Assembly (NCBI GenBank): GCA_050084515.1
Contig: CM114273.1
Span: 30,938,001-31,002,000 of the forward strand
Reading direction: 5' to 3'
DNA length: 64,000 nt
From: Blasia pusilla
Lineage: Eukaryota; Marchantiophyta; Marchantiopsida; Blasiales
Both the position numbers and the translations under genes were made by a program. Below, in pieces: positions 46,366 through 56,623 of the stretch. Positions within the stretch are counted from its first letter, which is position 1. The number at the start of each line of letters is the position of its first letter. Below the pieces are notes generated by a model. The model did not search any database, had not been told where the DNA came from, and worked only from the letters and a program-made list of their open reading frames with translations.

Positions 46366-46468
46366 TCTATATTATTAGTGGAGAGTGCCCCCTTGATTTT
46401 CAAACTCTTCTCCCATTGACACTTAGACCTCTTAGCAAGTAAGATTGCTAGATTTGTCAACCAATAAG
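46366..46468 (+). mobile_element. Helitron 5' terminus fragment (plus), abutting the next Helitron
   Basis: Starts A|A|TCTATATTATTAGTGG and continues GAGAGTGCCCCCTTGATT, like the ends at 21885 and 43450. It stops after about 100 bp where the 3' end of the minus-strand Helitron begins (46470). It may be a truncated older element into which the larger Helitron inserted. Confidence 0.6.
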
Positions 46469-46837
46469 ACTAGTAAGGTGCCCGTGCGATGCACAAGAAA
46501 TAATAAGGTGTTTAAATAGCTTTCAATAGTTTAAATAGTTTTAGGTGAAGGGACTAATGATGCTGCATACTAATTCAAATATTTGGTAAGATGTCAGTGC
46601 GTTGCTCTTGAGGATTAACATTTTCTTTAAAAGTTGGTAACAAATGGTGAGACGATACTACATCAAATGGTGAGAGGTCAAAAATATTTATTTCATCCAA
46701 GTATTTCTTCATACACTATATTTTGTGTATAGTTATCTTCCTTATTTGAATGTGCATCACTTCCAATTGTAATGTGGATGGAACTTCTCTTCGCTACTCT
46801 AGAGAATGCTAAGTTTGACCTTAAGACTTATTAATTG

Positions 46838-48248
46838 TTATAGCAAAAGCTGGGCGAATAGGGAATTGAAACCTACGTAAATCAAATAGCAAACCAAAGT
46901 CAAATGCAATAATGGGATACGTGGAATAAAAACTTGATCTCCAATATTCTTCCATGTGATGATTTCAACATCTATGCAATGTTGAATAAATCCACGAATC
47001 ACCAATCTAGTTCCATTTGCTTGTCCATGTAAGCCATTCATATTTCGTAAGAGCATTATTGGTGCACCAATCTTCAAGCACAAACGATGCGGAGGTATTC
47101 CACAAGGCAAGCATGAATTTAAAAATTCAGTTGGATATATATGAGTCATCCCCTCATTCACAATAGAATCCACGCTAAGGTAAACATGCTCTTATACACA
47201 ATATGTAGTGAATAGGTGAGAAGAAGTTACATTACAATCCAAACTTCCGTAATTAAAAGTTGCAATAAGAGAAGAGTAAAATTGATTACCTGTCCAGGAA
47301 ATCGAGACATCACATCTCCATTTATTTCATCAACATCCCTATTTCTCGGGGTCAAAATAACCGTATCTCTCAGGAAATCAATGTCATGGAATTGGCTAGA
47401 AGAATTTCCATAGATCAAGTTAATAAGATAGCCTATATTGTTACTATTAGTGACGATTACATATGGTAATTGTATAAAGTCTTCTCCCAAATAAGGATGC
47501 AAAGGAACACGACCCTCTCCCACTTCCAATAACCAATCGGCAAAAGCTTGTTGTTCAATACGTAAATGACCTTCCAACCTTTGAACTCCCATGTTTGTGG
47601 TCAAATTCATCAACTTTACATTAGACCAAAGAGATGATCTCTTTATATTGGCTCGCACGATTCGTGGCCGATCCCCATGATGAACAACAGACAAAACTTC
47701 ACAAAAGTCACCACCAAAAACCATGAGTTTTCCACCAAATAATATTTGTCGTAGATCATCAGAGACTGTTCCTATAATATCTTGTAAAGTGTGATTCACA
47801 GATTCAAATGCATGACGATGAGTCAAAGGGGCTTTGTCCCATATAATGAGCATCGGATCACGAATTAAGTGTGCTTCGTCACTATTGACTAATAAACTAC
47901 AAACGACATAAGGAAGTAAATAAGAAAACTTCATTTTTGAAGTTATGAAATTAAATGTATTGATAGAATTGGACATAGTAGAGGTAATGGCACTTACTTG
48001 CAAGTAGAGCTCTCATGAAGATTGATAGGGATCTTGAAGCGTGAATGGGCGGTACGCCCTCCATCTAACAATAGATCAGCTATTCTAGATGATGCTACTG
48101 CCAAAGCAATACCACTTACACTTCTTAAACTTGCAAGAAGAAGATTATATAAATAAGTCTTTCCCGTTCCACCTAGACCATCGATGAATATTTTTTGGAT
48201 ATGGTGGAGCCTTTGCTCATATTTTATCAAACTCATTATGTATAGCAT
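46838..48248 (-). pseudogene. Helitron Pif1-family helicase domain
   Basis: Superfamily-1 helicase region. Walker A is FIDGLGGTGKTYLYNLLLA (about 48200-48140). After a break near 48000 come LIIWDKAPLTHRHAFESVN (Walker B; normally D-E-A-P, here D-K-A-P, so ATPase activity would be lost), KLMVFGGDFCEVLSVV (motif III; usual Gln is Glu), a SSLWSNVKLMNLTTNM block, and ILTPRNRDVDEIN. The C-terminal part 47173-46838 has HIYPTEFLNSCLPCGIPPHR, LKIGAPIMLLRNMN, NGTRLVIRGF and FIPRIP. The gap 47174-47226 may be a small insertion or an old intron. Confidence 0.9.
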
Positions 48249-49675
48249 CCCAACCAGACATTATCCTTTATTAGACATAATTCTCCAAGATGTAGTTGCT
48301 CAAAGAATTCCTCAATATCATAGCATAGTTCTTGTTCCTCCAAATATGAATGTGAACGTCCGCTTTGGAAATTAGCTTGGGGCATATCAAGAAAGTCAGA
48401 TAGTCTCTTTCCTTGATCTTGTAAGTAGTGGACTTCCAACAATGCACTATTCATCAAATCATCATCAAGAGGAAGATTTGGAATTCTTGTTCTATGCAAT
48501 GCGACAGTTTCAGAAAATATCTTTGGTAAATTAAAGGCCAAGAAAGATACTTCTATTAAGAAGGGAACAAATGATTTAAGAATAGTTTCTTACCTCACGT
48601 TGTTCATATAAGAGATCTTCTACCAATGGAGACAAGAATTCACTCCATAATGTAGCTAGTTGAGCCAATGTGTTGTAAGCTAGAATAATTGCAAATAGTT
48701 GCCGAAGTGAAGAACCAATATAAATCATAGCAACTTCTTCAAAGCAAGAGAACACTTCTCTATCATCCTCCAAAAGTCCTAATTGGATAGCAGCCTCTTT
48801 GAATGTTGAACAAAATATTCCATGAGCAGTTCTCAAGCATTCGTATGTAGTTGCTCCTCGAACATTATGGAGGAGTAATCTCAACCAATGATATTCTCCT
48901 TCATCTATAGATGAGTGAAATAAATTAGCTCAACCCTTTCCATAATAATTCACTCACTTTAGATGGTGGAATAGCGAAATCCAATAGACAAACAAACATT
49001 TAATGAACTTTTGAGTCTTCACCTGGATGAGTAAGATTTAAGCGGCCAATGGGATGCGCGCAACCATTTCTTTTTTGTACCCTACGAATCCATCTCTTTT
49101 TAGTCCAACAATAATATGAAGGAAAATCTATATAGAGATATTGTCTGGCGTTTGAGTCTGATAAATTAGTTGCAAACCATTGTGTCAAAGTTGTCTCTCT
49201 ATTTATTTGTTACACATCTCTGAGGGCGTCAACATCATTGCAATACACCATTTGTTGTTCCGGAAGATGAACAACTAATCGCAAAATAATTGGAAGTTCA
49301 GCATTTAGACTAAACTTGAAGAGTCGCCAACATACCTCTGGATAAGATATATAATCTGGGAGAATAATGCCGAGTATTGAATCAAGCAAAATGAAAAAAT
49401 AGAGTGTACAAAGAAAGTATACTTCAACCAAAAAATCATTAATCATTAGAATCATACCTTGCATCTAGATATGATATTGTCTCATCAATGATTTCAATTG
49501 TGGTGGATGTTTCAATATCTTTTGACACCTTAAACGTAACCGCATTGGACCCCTTATATACATATTTATATAAGTACTTCACGGCTGAAATAGTACTTGT
49601 GATCTCAAAATTAATGTGACAATAAAAAAGGACGCACAACATAGGATTATAGGGCACAACCCAACGATTATTCAA
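48236..49675 (-). pseudogene. Helitron polyprotein middle region
   Basis: Pieces in order on the minus strand match plant Helitron proteins. NNRWVVPYNPML with AVKYLYKYVYKG carries the Rep tyrosines (49675-49439). PEVCWRLFKF and LVVHLPEQQMVY follow (49464-49210), then TQWFATNLSD...YLYIDFPSYYCW...IGRLNLTHPGED (49188-49000), RLLLHNVRGATTYECLRTAH and FKEAAIQLGLLEDD (48884-48576), and LSDFLDMPQ (48541-48236). Short non-matching intervals between pieces could be introns or decay. Confidence 0.88.
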
Positions 49676-49800
49676 TGAGTGCTCTACTTAGTTATTGCCC
49701 TTCCATTCTCCAATTTACAAAAACAAAATAATAAATCATAAATACATTGACGCTATGTGGCTTACAATAATAATAAAGAGAAGCCAAGGTGAAAAGAAGC

Positions 49801-50500
49801 TTACCGGCGATAGATTGAGTAACCATCTTCCGTCTTTACATTGGTGGTTGCAAAAGCTTTAGGATACCCTTTGGTACACTTTTTAGTATCTTTATCCATA
49901 CATGGCGCATTTGGATTTAACGGTCTGCATGGCCCGTGAACCATGCAATTAGTGACAGTGGTATACAACCTTGGGTGAGTAGCCTGATGTGGAATTTTTG
50001 CTGAAATGATACGATCATAATCAGAAGTGGTACGTGGTTTATCCTCATGATCTAAAATAATAAGAATGTGCACATGTGGCAAACCTCTTTTTTGGAATTC
50101 CACCACATGGATGCATCCAACAACTCTACCCAACATTATCGATGATAAGTCGCAATAACTCCTTCTTTTTCTTCTCAAAGACCCGCACAACTAAATCACG
50201 TCGATCAGCAGTTGATTGACCAGGTAATAAGGCTGAAGTAATCTCCTCTCACTTAGGATTGCATGTCATGGTCAAAAATTAGTCGGGCTTCCCCAAGTGT
50301 CTCACAATTGCCATTGCATCCTGATACAATTAATGCATATGACGTGGCCCTCTAGTAAAAGAAGACTGTAATACGACACGTCTCCTAAACCTCATACTAT
50401 CCACATCATGTCAATGCATGGCAGCCTTCAAACCTTGATATAATTCTGCTCTCAATTTCTTTTGATTTACGCGTTCAATGTAAGCCACAATGACGCCTTC
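49801..50500 (-). pseudogene. Helitron Rep (HUH) domain start
   Basis: From about 50500 down: AYIERVNQKKLRAELYQGLK, RGPRHMH, YQDAMAIVRHLGKPD, TMTCNPK, then GRVVGCIHVVEFQKRGLPHV HILI with the H-V-H of the HUH nuclease motif, and NCMVHGPCRPLNPNAPCMDK. These are hallmark Helitron_like_N sequences. In-frame stops occur (for example within AAMH*HDVD and GKPD*FLT). The domain would nick and rejoin DNA in rolling-circle transposition. Confidence 0.9.
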
Positions 50501-50559
50501 TATCATGTGGCTTACATTGGATAACCTAATTACAACGATAAAGTGTTTTAACCTTAGTT

Positions 50560-52712
50560 TTGGACAGACTTCCCATTCCATCAAGTCCTAAGGATTTGCG
50601 TGACTTCCAAAAATTGATGCGTGGTATGCACAACAAAAAAGGTTTGCCCGTCGTAAGGAGATTTTAGCACAACAAACAAACATGGAAGTTGAACTTCTGC
50701 CTGAAACATCTCCAACGTAAGTTGACAACGATCATTTAGCATTGTCACAACTTCTAATATTATTCTATAAATCCTCCATTGTCACACCTTCTAATATTAC
50801 TTTCTTTGTTTCTTACATTGTTGTGTTATTCCAGACTTCCCATTACATTGAATCCTATTGATATACGTGATTTTTGAAAGGTTCTACGTGGTGAAGCCCA
50901 AAAACAAAAATATGCCCTTCGCGCAGAAAGAATGGAAGTTCTCAAAGAAAAAAAGAGGACCTAATATCATGAGTATAGGAAAAGCAGGAAGGCGCTTCAT
51001 GGTCAAGTTTAGCCTGCTTTGGTACTTGATACTCTTACAACTACTCCAAATATGGAGATTTTGACTACCGGAAGTCAAATCATAGGGTATGTATCTTACT
51101 TTTTATATCCTATCAAAAATTTTCATTAGTCATTTATAGCCTATTGATATGTTGATTTTTTTTTCCAAGCCTTCCAATGCAAATGGAGTCTTGGTAGGAG
51201 AAAATCAAGAAGTTCATTGTGGATCCACAAACAACATTTACATGTCACCAAGACCAATACTTGAGTTACCTCACCGTGCACTCCATGAAGTTATTGAGAA
51301 TGCTTCTACGATCAGCCCAACTACTTATGTACCACCAAGAGTTGAGTTACCTACTACTCTCCCTATTCCAGATGAACTATTCGAAGGTGTATAGGAAGTT
51401 TTTGATAATTCTTTGACTCTTCCCCATTATGGGAATGAAGACATATCAAGAGTAGATCATGTTTCTTCCATCTGTAATGGAGTTCTGTTACCTACACAAA
51501 GTGCCACTATACCAAATGCTTCTACAATTCGTCAAGTGTCTACTGTTGATAGGGTATTAAGATGTAGTACCTTACGGAATCTTGCAAGGAGTCCAAATTT
51601 CCAAGAGATTAATCTTAGGAAGTTGCGATTACAAAGGGATTTGAGTAATACTAGCGATCGTCATACGTTGGGTTCTATGACAGAAATATGCCCATCATGT
51701 TCTGCCTTGCATTGGAAATGTGAAATCGTTAGAAGTACAAAGTTTAGTGAGTCACCATATGGCATGTGTTGTGGCCATGGGAGAATACATTTGCCCCTCT
51801 TGAAACCTTCTCCTCCATTTTTTAAATCGTTGATTTTGGGCGTTGGTACTAGAAGTCTTCATTTCCTTTCATATGCGCGGGCTTACAATTCAACTTGCAT
51901 CTACTAGTGTGCAGGTAAATCAACAAGTTGGTGGCATTGGACACTTTAGGATCCAAGGAGGAATCTATCATTCTATTGGATCCTTACATCCTGATATTGG
52001 GGGGCATCCCCAATTTGCTCAACTATATATTCATGATACCGCAAATGAATTGGAGAATCGAGGAAGAGTTATGTGACTTATGTCTAGATCCATTGATCTT
52101 AACATAGACATCTTGAAAGGTCTACAAGACAAATTGCATGACTGCAATCTATATTTGAAGATCTTTCGTTATATGGCATATGAAGCAAGTGATCTTAATA
52201 TGTGGATCATTATGAAGGCAAGTAAGAGAGGTCTCGATGCAAAGCGTTACAATTTATCGACTACTTCCGAGGTTGCGGCTATTTTACCAGGTGATGGGAG
52301 TGAACACATTGACCATTGTGATATCATTGTACGACTAGATGAAGGAGGAGTAAGGGGCATATCTCACCTGAATGAAGCATATATTCTATTACACTTAGTT
52401 CTATTATTTGTCTATGGTAAAGCACGTTGGCATCCCAGAATACTATTTCAAAGACTTGAAGGGACTCAAAGACCCAAACGACTAGGCCATGCTATTCATA
52501 GGGAGGAAGGACACATCGAACCTTCAGATGATCGTAACCATGAGGAAGGATTTGATGGTCATAATATTAAGGAAAGAAGGTCAAAGAGTGTTACGGCCTT
52601 GCCGTTTGCATGTTTTCGACTTCAAACGTGGATTGGAGGTGAAGATGACAATCGCTTATTGCAATTTGGTCGACTTGCTCATAATACATGGTTGATCTTT
52701 AAGCCACTATAG
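50560..52712 (+). pseudogene. Helitron N-terminal region, inverted relative to Rep/helicase
   Basis: Plus-strand segments characteristic of the part that precedes Rep: LRDFQKLMRG with AQQKRFARRKEILAQQ (about 50590-50700) and a second, diverged copy (about 50860-50990); GSMTEICPSCSALHWKCEIV and GMCCGHGRIHLPLLKPSPP (51690-51830); LQDKLHDCNLYLKIFRYMAY, GLDAKRYNLSTTSEVAAILP, IIVRLDEGGVRGISHLNEAY, LLFVYGKARWHPRI and LLQFGRLAHNTWLIF (52100-52700). The missing continuation, AYIERVNQKKLRAELYQG, is on the opposite strand at 50500. Confidence 0.85.
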
Positions 52713-54124
52713 GTTTTTTTGTATGTCGATATATCTTCTTGGAATATGTTGCGAAATCGGTGTATTTGTGATATCACCGAGCGGAAATCTTTCCACGTCC
52801 ATTAATGATCCATTTACACTCTCCATCTGCAAGGTCTATTTCTTCTCTCTTGTCTTAGAGTACTTGAACTGAGTACCTCTTGACTTGGTTAGCAAATTTG
52901 GCAATTTGACACGAAAGATCTGATTCCAAAGCAAAGCTTTATTCCCTTGATAAGCATAGCCTGAGATGCTTTACATATTGCCTAAACTGCTCATTCTACT
53001 TTGCATTAGAGCACAAAAGTAATATTGACTATCACATCCTTTCATTTTTTCCCCCTTGAGGGGTCTTTACAATCACATATGGATGTGGTGTAGAGTTGAT
53101 GGGTATCCCAAGGATTCTTGAGGAAGTCCTTTCAGAGAATGAGTAAGCATCTTGCACGTTGGGTCCTAGCGTCTTCAAACGTTTCTTCATAGAGCCAGCT
53201 TCTGTGTGCGCTCTTTTGTTGATGGGCATCCAGAGGTGATACTTTTGGGTTCTCTATCTAACACTCCTGGCCCCTCGGAGCCGGGAGAGAATCATTTATG
53301 GCATTCTCGAAGCCTAGGGCATGCTATGGGTGAGCTTTGTCCCCCAAGGAGGGCTTACACCAAAATGCGACTTCCCTTTCTGCCATTTACTCAGTCGGAT
53401 GGAATCCTCCTAAGATATGGGAGACCACTTGGGATTCTCGGGCACTTGGGGATCATGACTCTTTACACCCTAATCCTTTTTTGAAGTATCTATGGCGACA
53501 CTCTTTCCTTTCCCATGTGTTGATTTCTTCGCTGTTATTCTGGTTGCCATGGTGCTTAGAATGCCGACTACAACGGGGACTTTAGTTCTCTGAAAAACTT
53601 GCATCCACATAGCAAGATGTAGAATGTATCAGTAAAACCGGATGGTGCCTAGGACATGAAGCTTAATTGAAAAAGAAAAGTTGGATCTTACCTAGACTAC
53701 TTGTTAGTGATCTGATGGGGATTTGCGCACACAAAATTTAGAGATGTATTAATGTATGCACTATCGAATAAAGCTATGCATTAACTCTGAATGGTGGAAT
53801 GTTTGTGTGCACTGAGCTCTTTCTGATCGGAGTATTTTAAATTGGAAAACATTAAAATGCAATGGCGGGGAGGCTTAAGACAGCCTTTGAGGGATCAGAT
53901 GCCTCATCACAATCGTAACAGCTCCGAGTACAGAATTTGAAATTTACGGCTCCCACAAAAAATTATAATCGGAAGATCGTATTAAAACCCTAAAATATCC
54001 CCAAGGAAACCAAAAGTGGCTACTGTAATTCCTGAACACGTGAACATTCTCGAGTGGATGAAAAGAACACGTCACACTCAAGAGTGTTTGCAAAATGAGG
54101 AGGCACTCTCCCTTAATAGTAAAG
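52713..54124 (-). other. 5' non-coding part of the Helitron, no gene recognised
   Basis: Between the inverted N-terminal segment and the 5' TC terminus at 54125. Open frames at 53206-53585 match nothing I know. It may contain Helitron leader or captured host sequence. Confidence 0.4.
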
Positions 54125-54125
54125 A

Positions 54126-54840
54126 TTGCTCTAAATTGATTGAAGAGATCATTTAACCGTTTTGGAGGTTAGTTAAACTTCATACTTTTAATGATGGGTA
54201 ATTTAAATTATTCATCATTATCTACTAGTATCAACAGATTATGGACTAATCTCCTTTATGGGTTGTGCTTTTGGTCCCAATAGTGAGTTACTTGTGCATA
54301 AGATCTTACATCATTCCTTTAACTTAACTCTATTTGGACTTAACTCCTTACCCTTAATTTAAATTTTTAAAATGACATATGTGAGCAAGTCCTTAAAAAG
54401 ACAGGTGTCAACTTTTGGAAGGGTTTTGCCCAAATGGGAGGCATCCCTTACTTTCGGTGATACCATGAAAGTAGGGAAAATAGAGACGTCTTATGCGTCT
54501 ATTAGGGCTGCTCAAATCCAGGTTACGACGAACTTCATAGGGCTACAGATGCGCGCCCCGCTTATGGTGAATTCTAGTTCGAAGAAACAGGCATCCATTT
54601 TGGTATCTTGTTTCTCCAAAGTATATTTTTACAAGGACGCCCGAAAGCTATTAATATTTTATTTCATAAAAAAATTTAAAATTATTATGACTCTTACAAT
54701 TTGCCCTATTTTTTCTTCCCAATCTAACTTATCCTCATGTCCTACACCTATGATAATCATTTTTCCCCACCCAGACTGGTTATTATTAAAGAACGTCCAA
54801 CAAACGCGTTTCGAAGAATGAAACACGGTTTCAGTCCCGA
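54126..54840. other. Intergenic region, no gene recognised
   Basis: A 149-codon frame at 54372-54821 lacks any recognisable motif; its composition is unremarkable. Not called as a gene. Confidence 0.35.
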
Positions 54841-54844
54841 TTTG

Positions 54845-55375
54845 ATGGCCTGATAGGGCCACTCAATTCCTCCCGATGGGGAACAAATATGGGGACGGAG
54901 GAAATTCCTGTGTAATCCACACGAGTGGGCTTTATTGAATAATAATAATAACTTCTTATAAACAAGAATTTAAAAATTGATATCGTCCGAAAGAGGACAA
55001 AAATCTCTTTCAAACGTCCCTAAAAATTTCCTTTCCCAGAAACGGTACCCGTGTGTAGGGACCCGTTTCTTCAAACGGGCATTCGCCGTTGCCACGACTC
55101 CCGGGGGCCTCCCAAATTCGGTAGTGTGTGGCCCTAATAGGGCCACTCATTTCCTCCCGACCGGGATAACAGGGCCATTCATTTCCTCCCCATGGGGACG
55201 GAGGAAATTGCCGATTAGTCCACACGAGTGGACTTTATTGAATAATAGAATAACTTTCTATAAACAAAAATTTAAAAATTGATATCGCCGTTTACAGAAA
55301 TGGGAGCGTGTGTAGGTACCCGTTTCTTCAAACGGGCAGCCCAACTCCGGCAGTGAGTGGCCCTAATGTTCTTAC
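54845..55375. repeat. Two diverged tandem copies of a ~315-bp hairpin-rich repeat
   Basis: Copy 1 starts near 54845 and copy 2 near 55130. Shared in order: GGGCCACTCA, ATTTCCTCC..GGAGGAAAT (a 9-bp inverted pair), CCACACGAGTGG, CTTTATTGAATAATA, AATTTAAAAATTGATATCG, and CCCGTTTCTTCAAACGGG (7-bp stem, 4-nt loop). The pattern resembles terminal repeats or an untranslated end of a retroelement. Confidence 0.7.
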
Positions 55376-55668
55376 TGATTGCGAGGGATAAAAATACAGA
55401 CACTGATTAGATTAGAGACCACAAGTGCGGCCTCTTAGTGGGGAATGGAAGCTGCCCCATGCTTGTGACTATTTTCCCCCTTTGGGAGGAATCGAGTAGA
55501 AAAGAAACTGGTTACTCTTAGTTACATTTGTTACTCTGGTCGCCGGAAAGTTCTGCCCCCAATCGTTTTGGCGCAGAAAAAGTGGCGACCTCCTTTGGTC
55601 CCCTCAACCTCCGGCCCATGGGACCCGGCTCTTAAACGTCGTCCAAACCAGGGTTCTCACCGCACGGC

Positions 55669-55714
55669 AGCCCTCGAATACTTTACTCTGTTGGGAGTAA
55701 AGTATTCGAGGGCT
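55669..55714. repeat. Perfect 20-bp stem, 6-nt loop hairpin
   Basis: Arms 55669-55688 and 55695-55714 are exact reverse complements (AGCCCTCGAATACTTTACTC), with loop TGTTGG. It sits between the tandem repeat above and the retroelement-like fragment to the right. Confidence 0.9.
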
Positions 55715-56059
55715 TAGGTCCGGTTGCCCGATGCTCACCGAGCCCAGTTGAGACCGCACGTTTTCCGAATATATATACCATAATACCATTCACATTGGCG
55801 AATGAGAACTAGTGGACAGAAGAACCCTTTAGGCCAAAGTGAAGCTTCCTGAAGCTTTGGAACTGCTTTCGGAAAGCGTGCGGTGGTACACGATCGAGCT
55901 CGTGGGCCGAGGGGTGGTGTTCGGTGTTCCAGGAACAAAGATGCACTTCGATAAAAACGAGTGATGGAAAACCCATCGGAAGTACAAAAGAGGGGGACTC
56001 AAAGAGTCAAAACCTGAAGGCCACAACACGACCAGAAAAGGAAGAAGGGGGCATTCCCC

Positions 56060-56623
56060 CTAACCATTTAAACTCACCAACAACAGAGACAATATCAAGC
56101 AACAACAAAGAGAGCTATGACTACTACTAAGTGGGCCTCTAGCGCGGCGTCTCCCCACGGCTGAGCCCCGCAAAATCCCATTAGCTCGGGCACGCGTAAC
56201 GCTATGGAGACCCGCGCCACAATGTCTGAATCGCAGGTAGCTAAGGACAACCCATTTCTCGAGTGGAGATGATGGGCGCGATCCGTGAACGCAGTCGAAA
56301 CTCTCCCCCATAGCCCCATACATCTCTATGGCCAGGGGGATGAAGATGTGTCCCTCGTGTAGTCGACTGTAGATATGTGTCTTCTTCGCCGCCGCCGCCG
56401 CCGCCGCCGCTCCTTGTAGCATTCGCCCTTGGGCCACCACTTGGGCTCGCACTGCCTCCCGCGTAGGATCTGTGACTACCACGTCCGCCACAACCACCTC
56501 AGCCTCACATGTCATGTAGAGATCGGCACGAATGAGGGAATCCCGCATGGAGTAGTGCCTCTCTCTCTGCACATGGAAGCCACTCTCCCGAGCAATACTC
56601 CAGGGAAGATGGAAAAGTTCCAA
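56060..56623 (-). pseudogene. Possible retroelement C-terminal fragment with poly-Ala run
   Basis: About 185 codons on the minus strand without a convincing start. ADLYMTCEAEVVVADVVVTD, DPTREAVRAQVVAQG and RLHEGHIFIPLAIEMYGAMG resemble the tail of reverse-transcriptase polyproteins found in plant and algal genomes, but I recognise only the pattern, not a defined family. The eight-alanine run comes from a GCC/GCG repeat at 56387-56410. The last ~40 residues look random. Confidence 0.35.
56387..56410. repeat. (GCC)n trinucleotide repeat
   Basis: About eight units; read on the minus strand as GGC-type triplets giving poly-Ala in the overlapping frame. Confidence 0.95.

Larger units (their letters stand above)
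46470..54125 (-). mobile_element. Autonomous Helitron, decayed, with an inverted 5' coding third
   Basis: Minus orientation. The 5' end A|TCTTTACTATTAAGGGAGAG starts at 54125. The 3' end has hairpin GTGCATCGCAC and CTAG|T ending at 46470; this gives the A|TC..CTAG|T insertion pattern of Helitrons over 7.66 kb. Minus-strand coding: Rep (50500-49800), middle regions (49675-48236), Pif1-like helicase (48248-46838). The N-terminal segment (50560-52712) lies on the plus strand, so an internal segment of about 2.2 kb is inverted. Stops and frameshifts show it is inactive. Confidence 0.75.

Noticed and set aside
54372-54821. 149-codon open frame as a gene
   Set aside because: No motif or homology I can recognise; ends in low-complexity AT-rich sequence.
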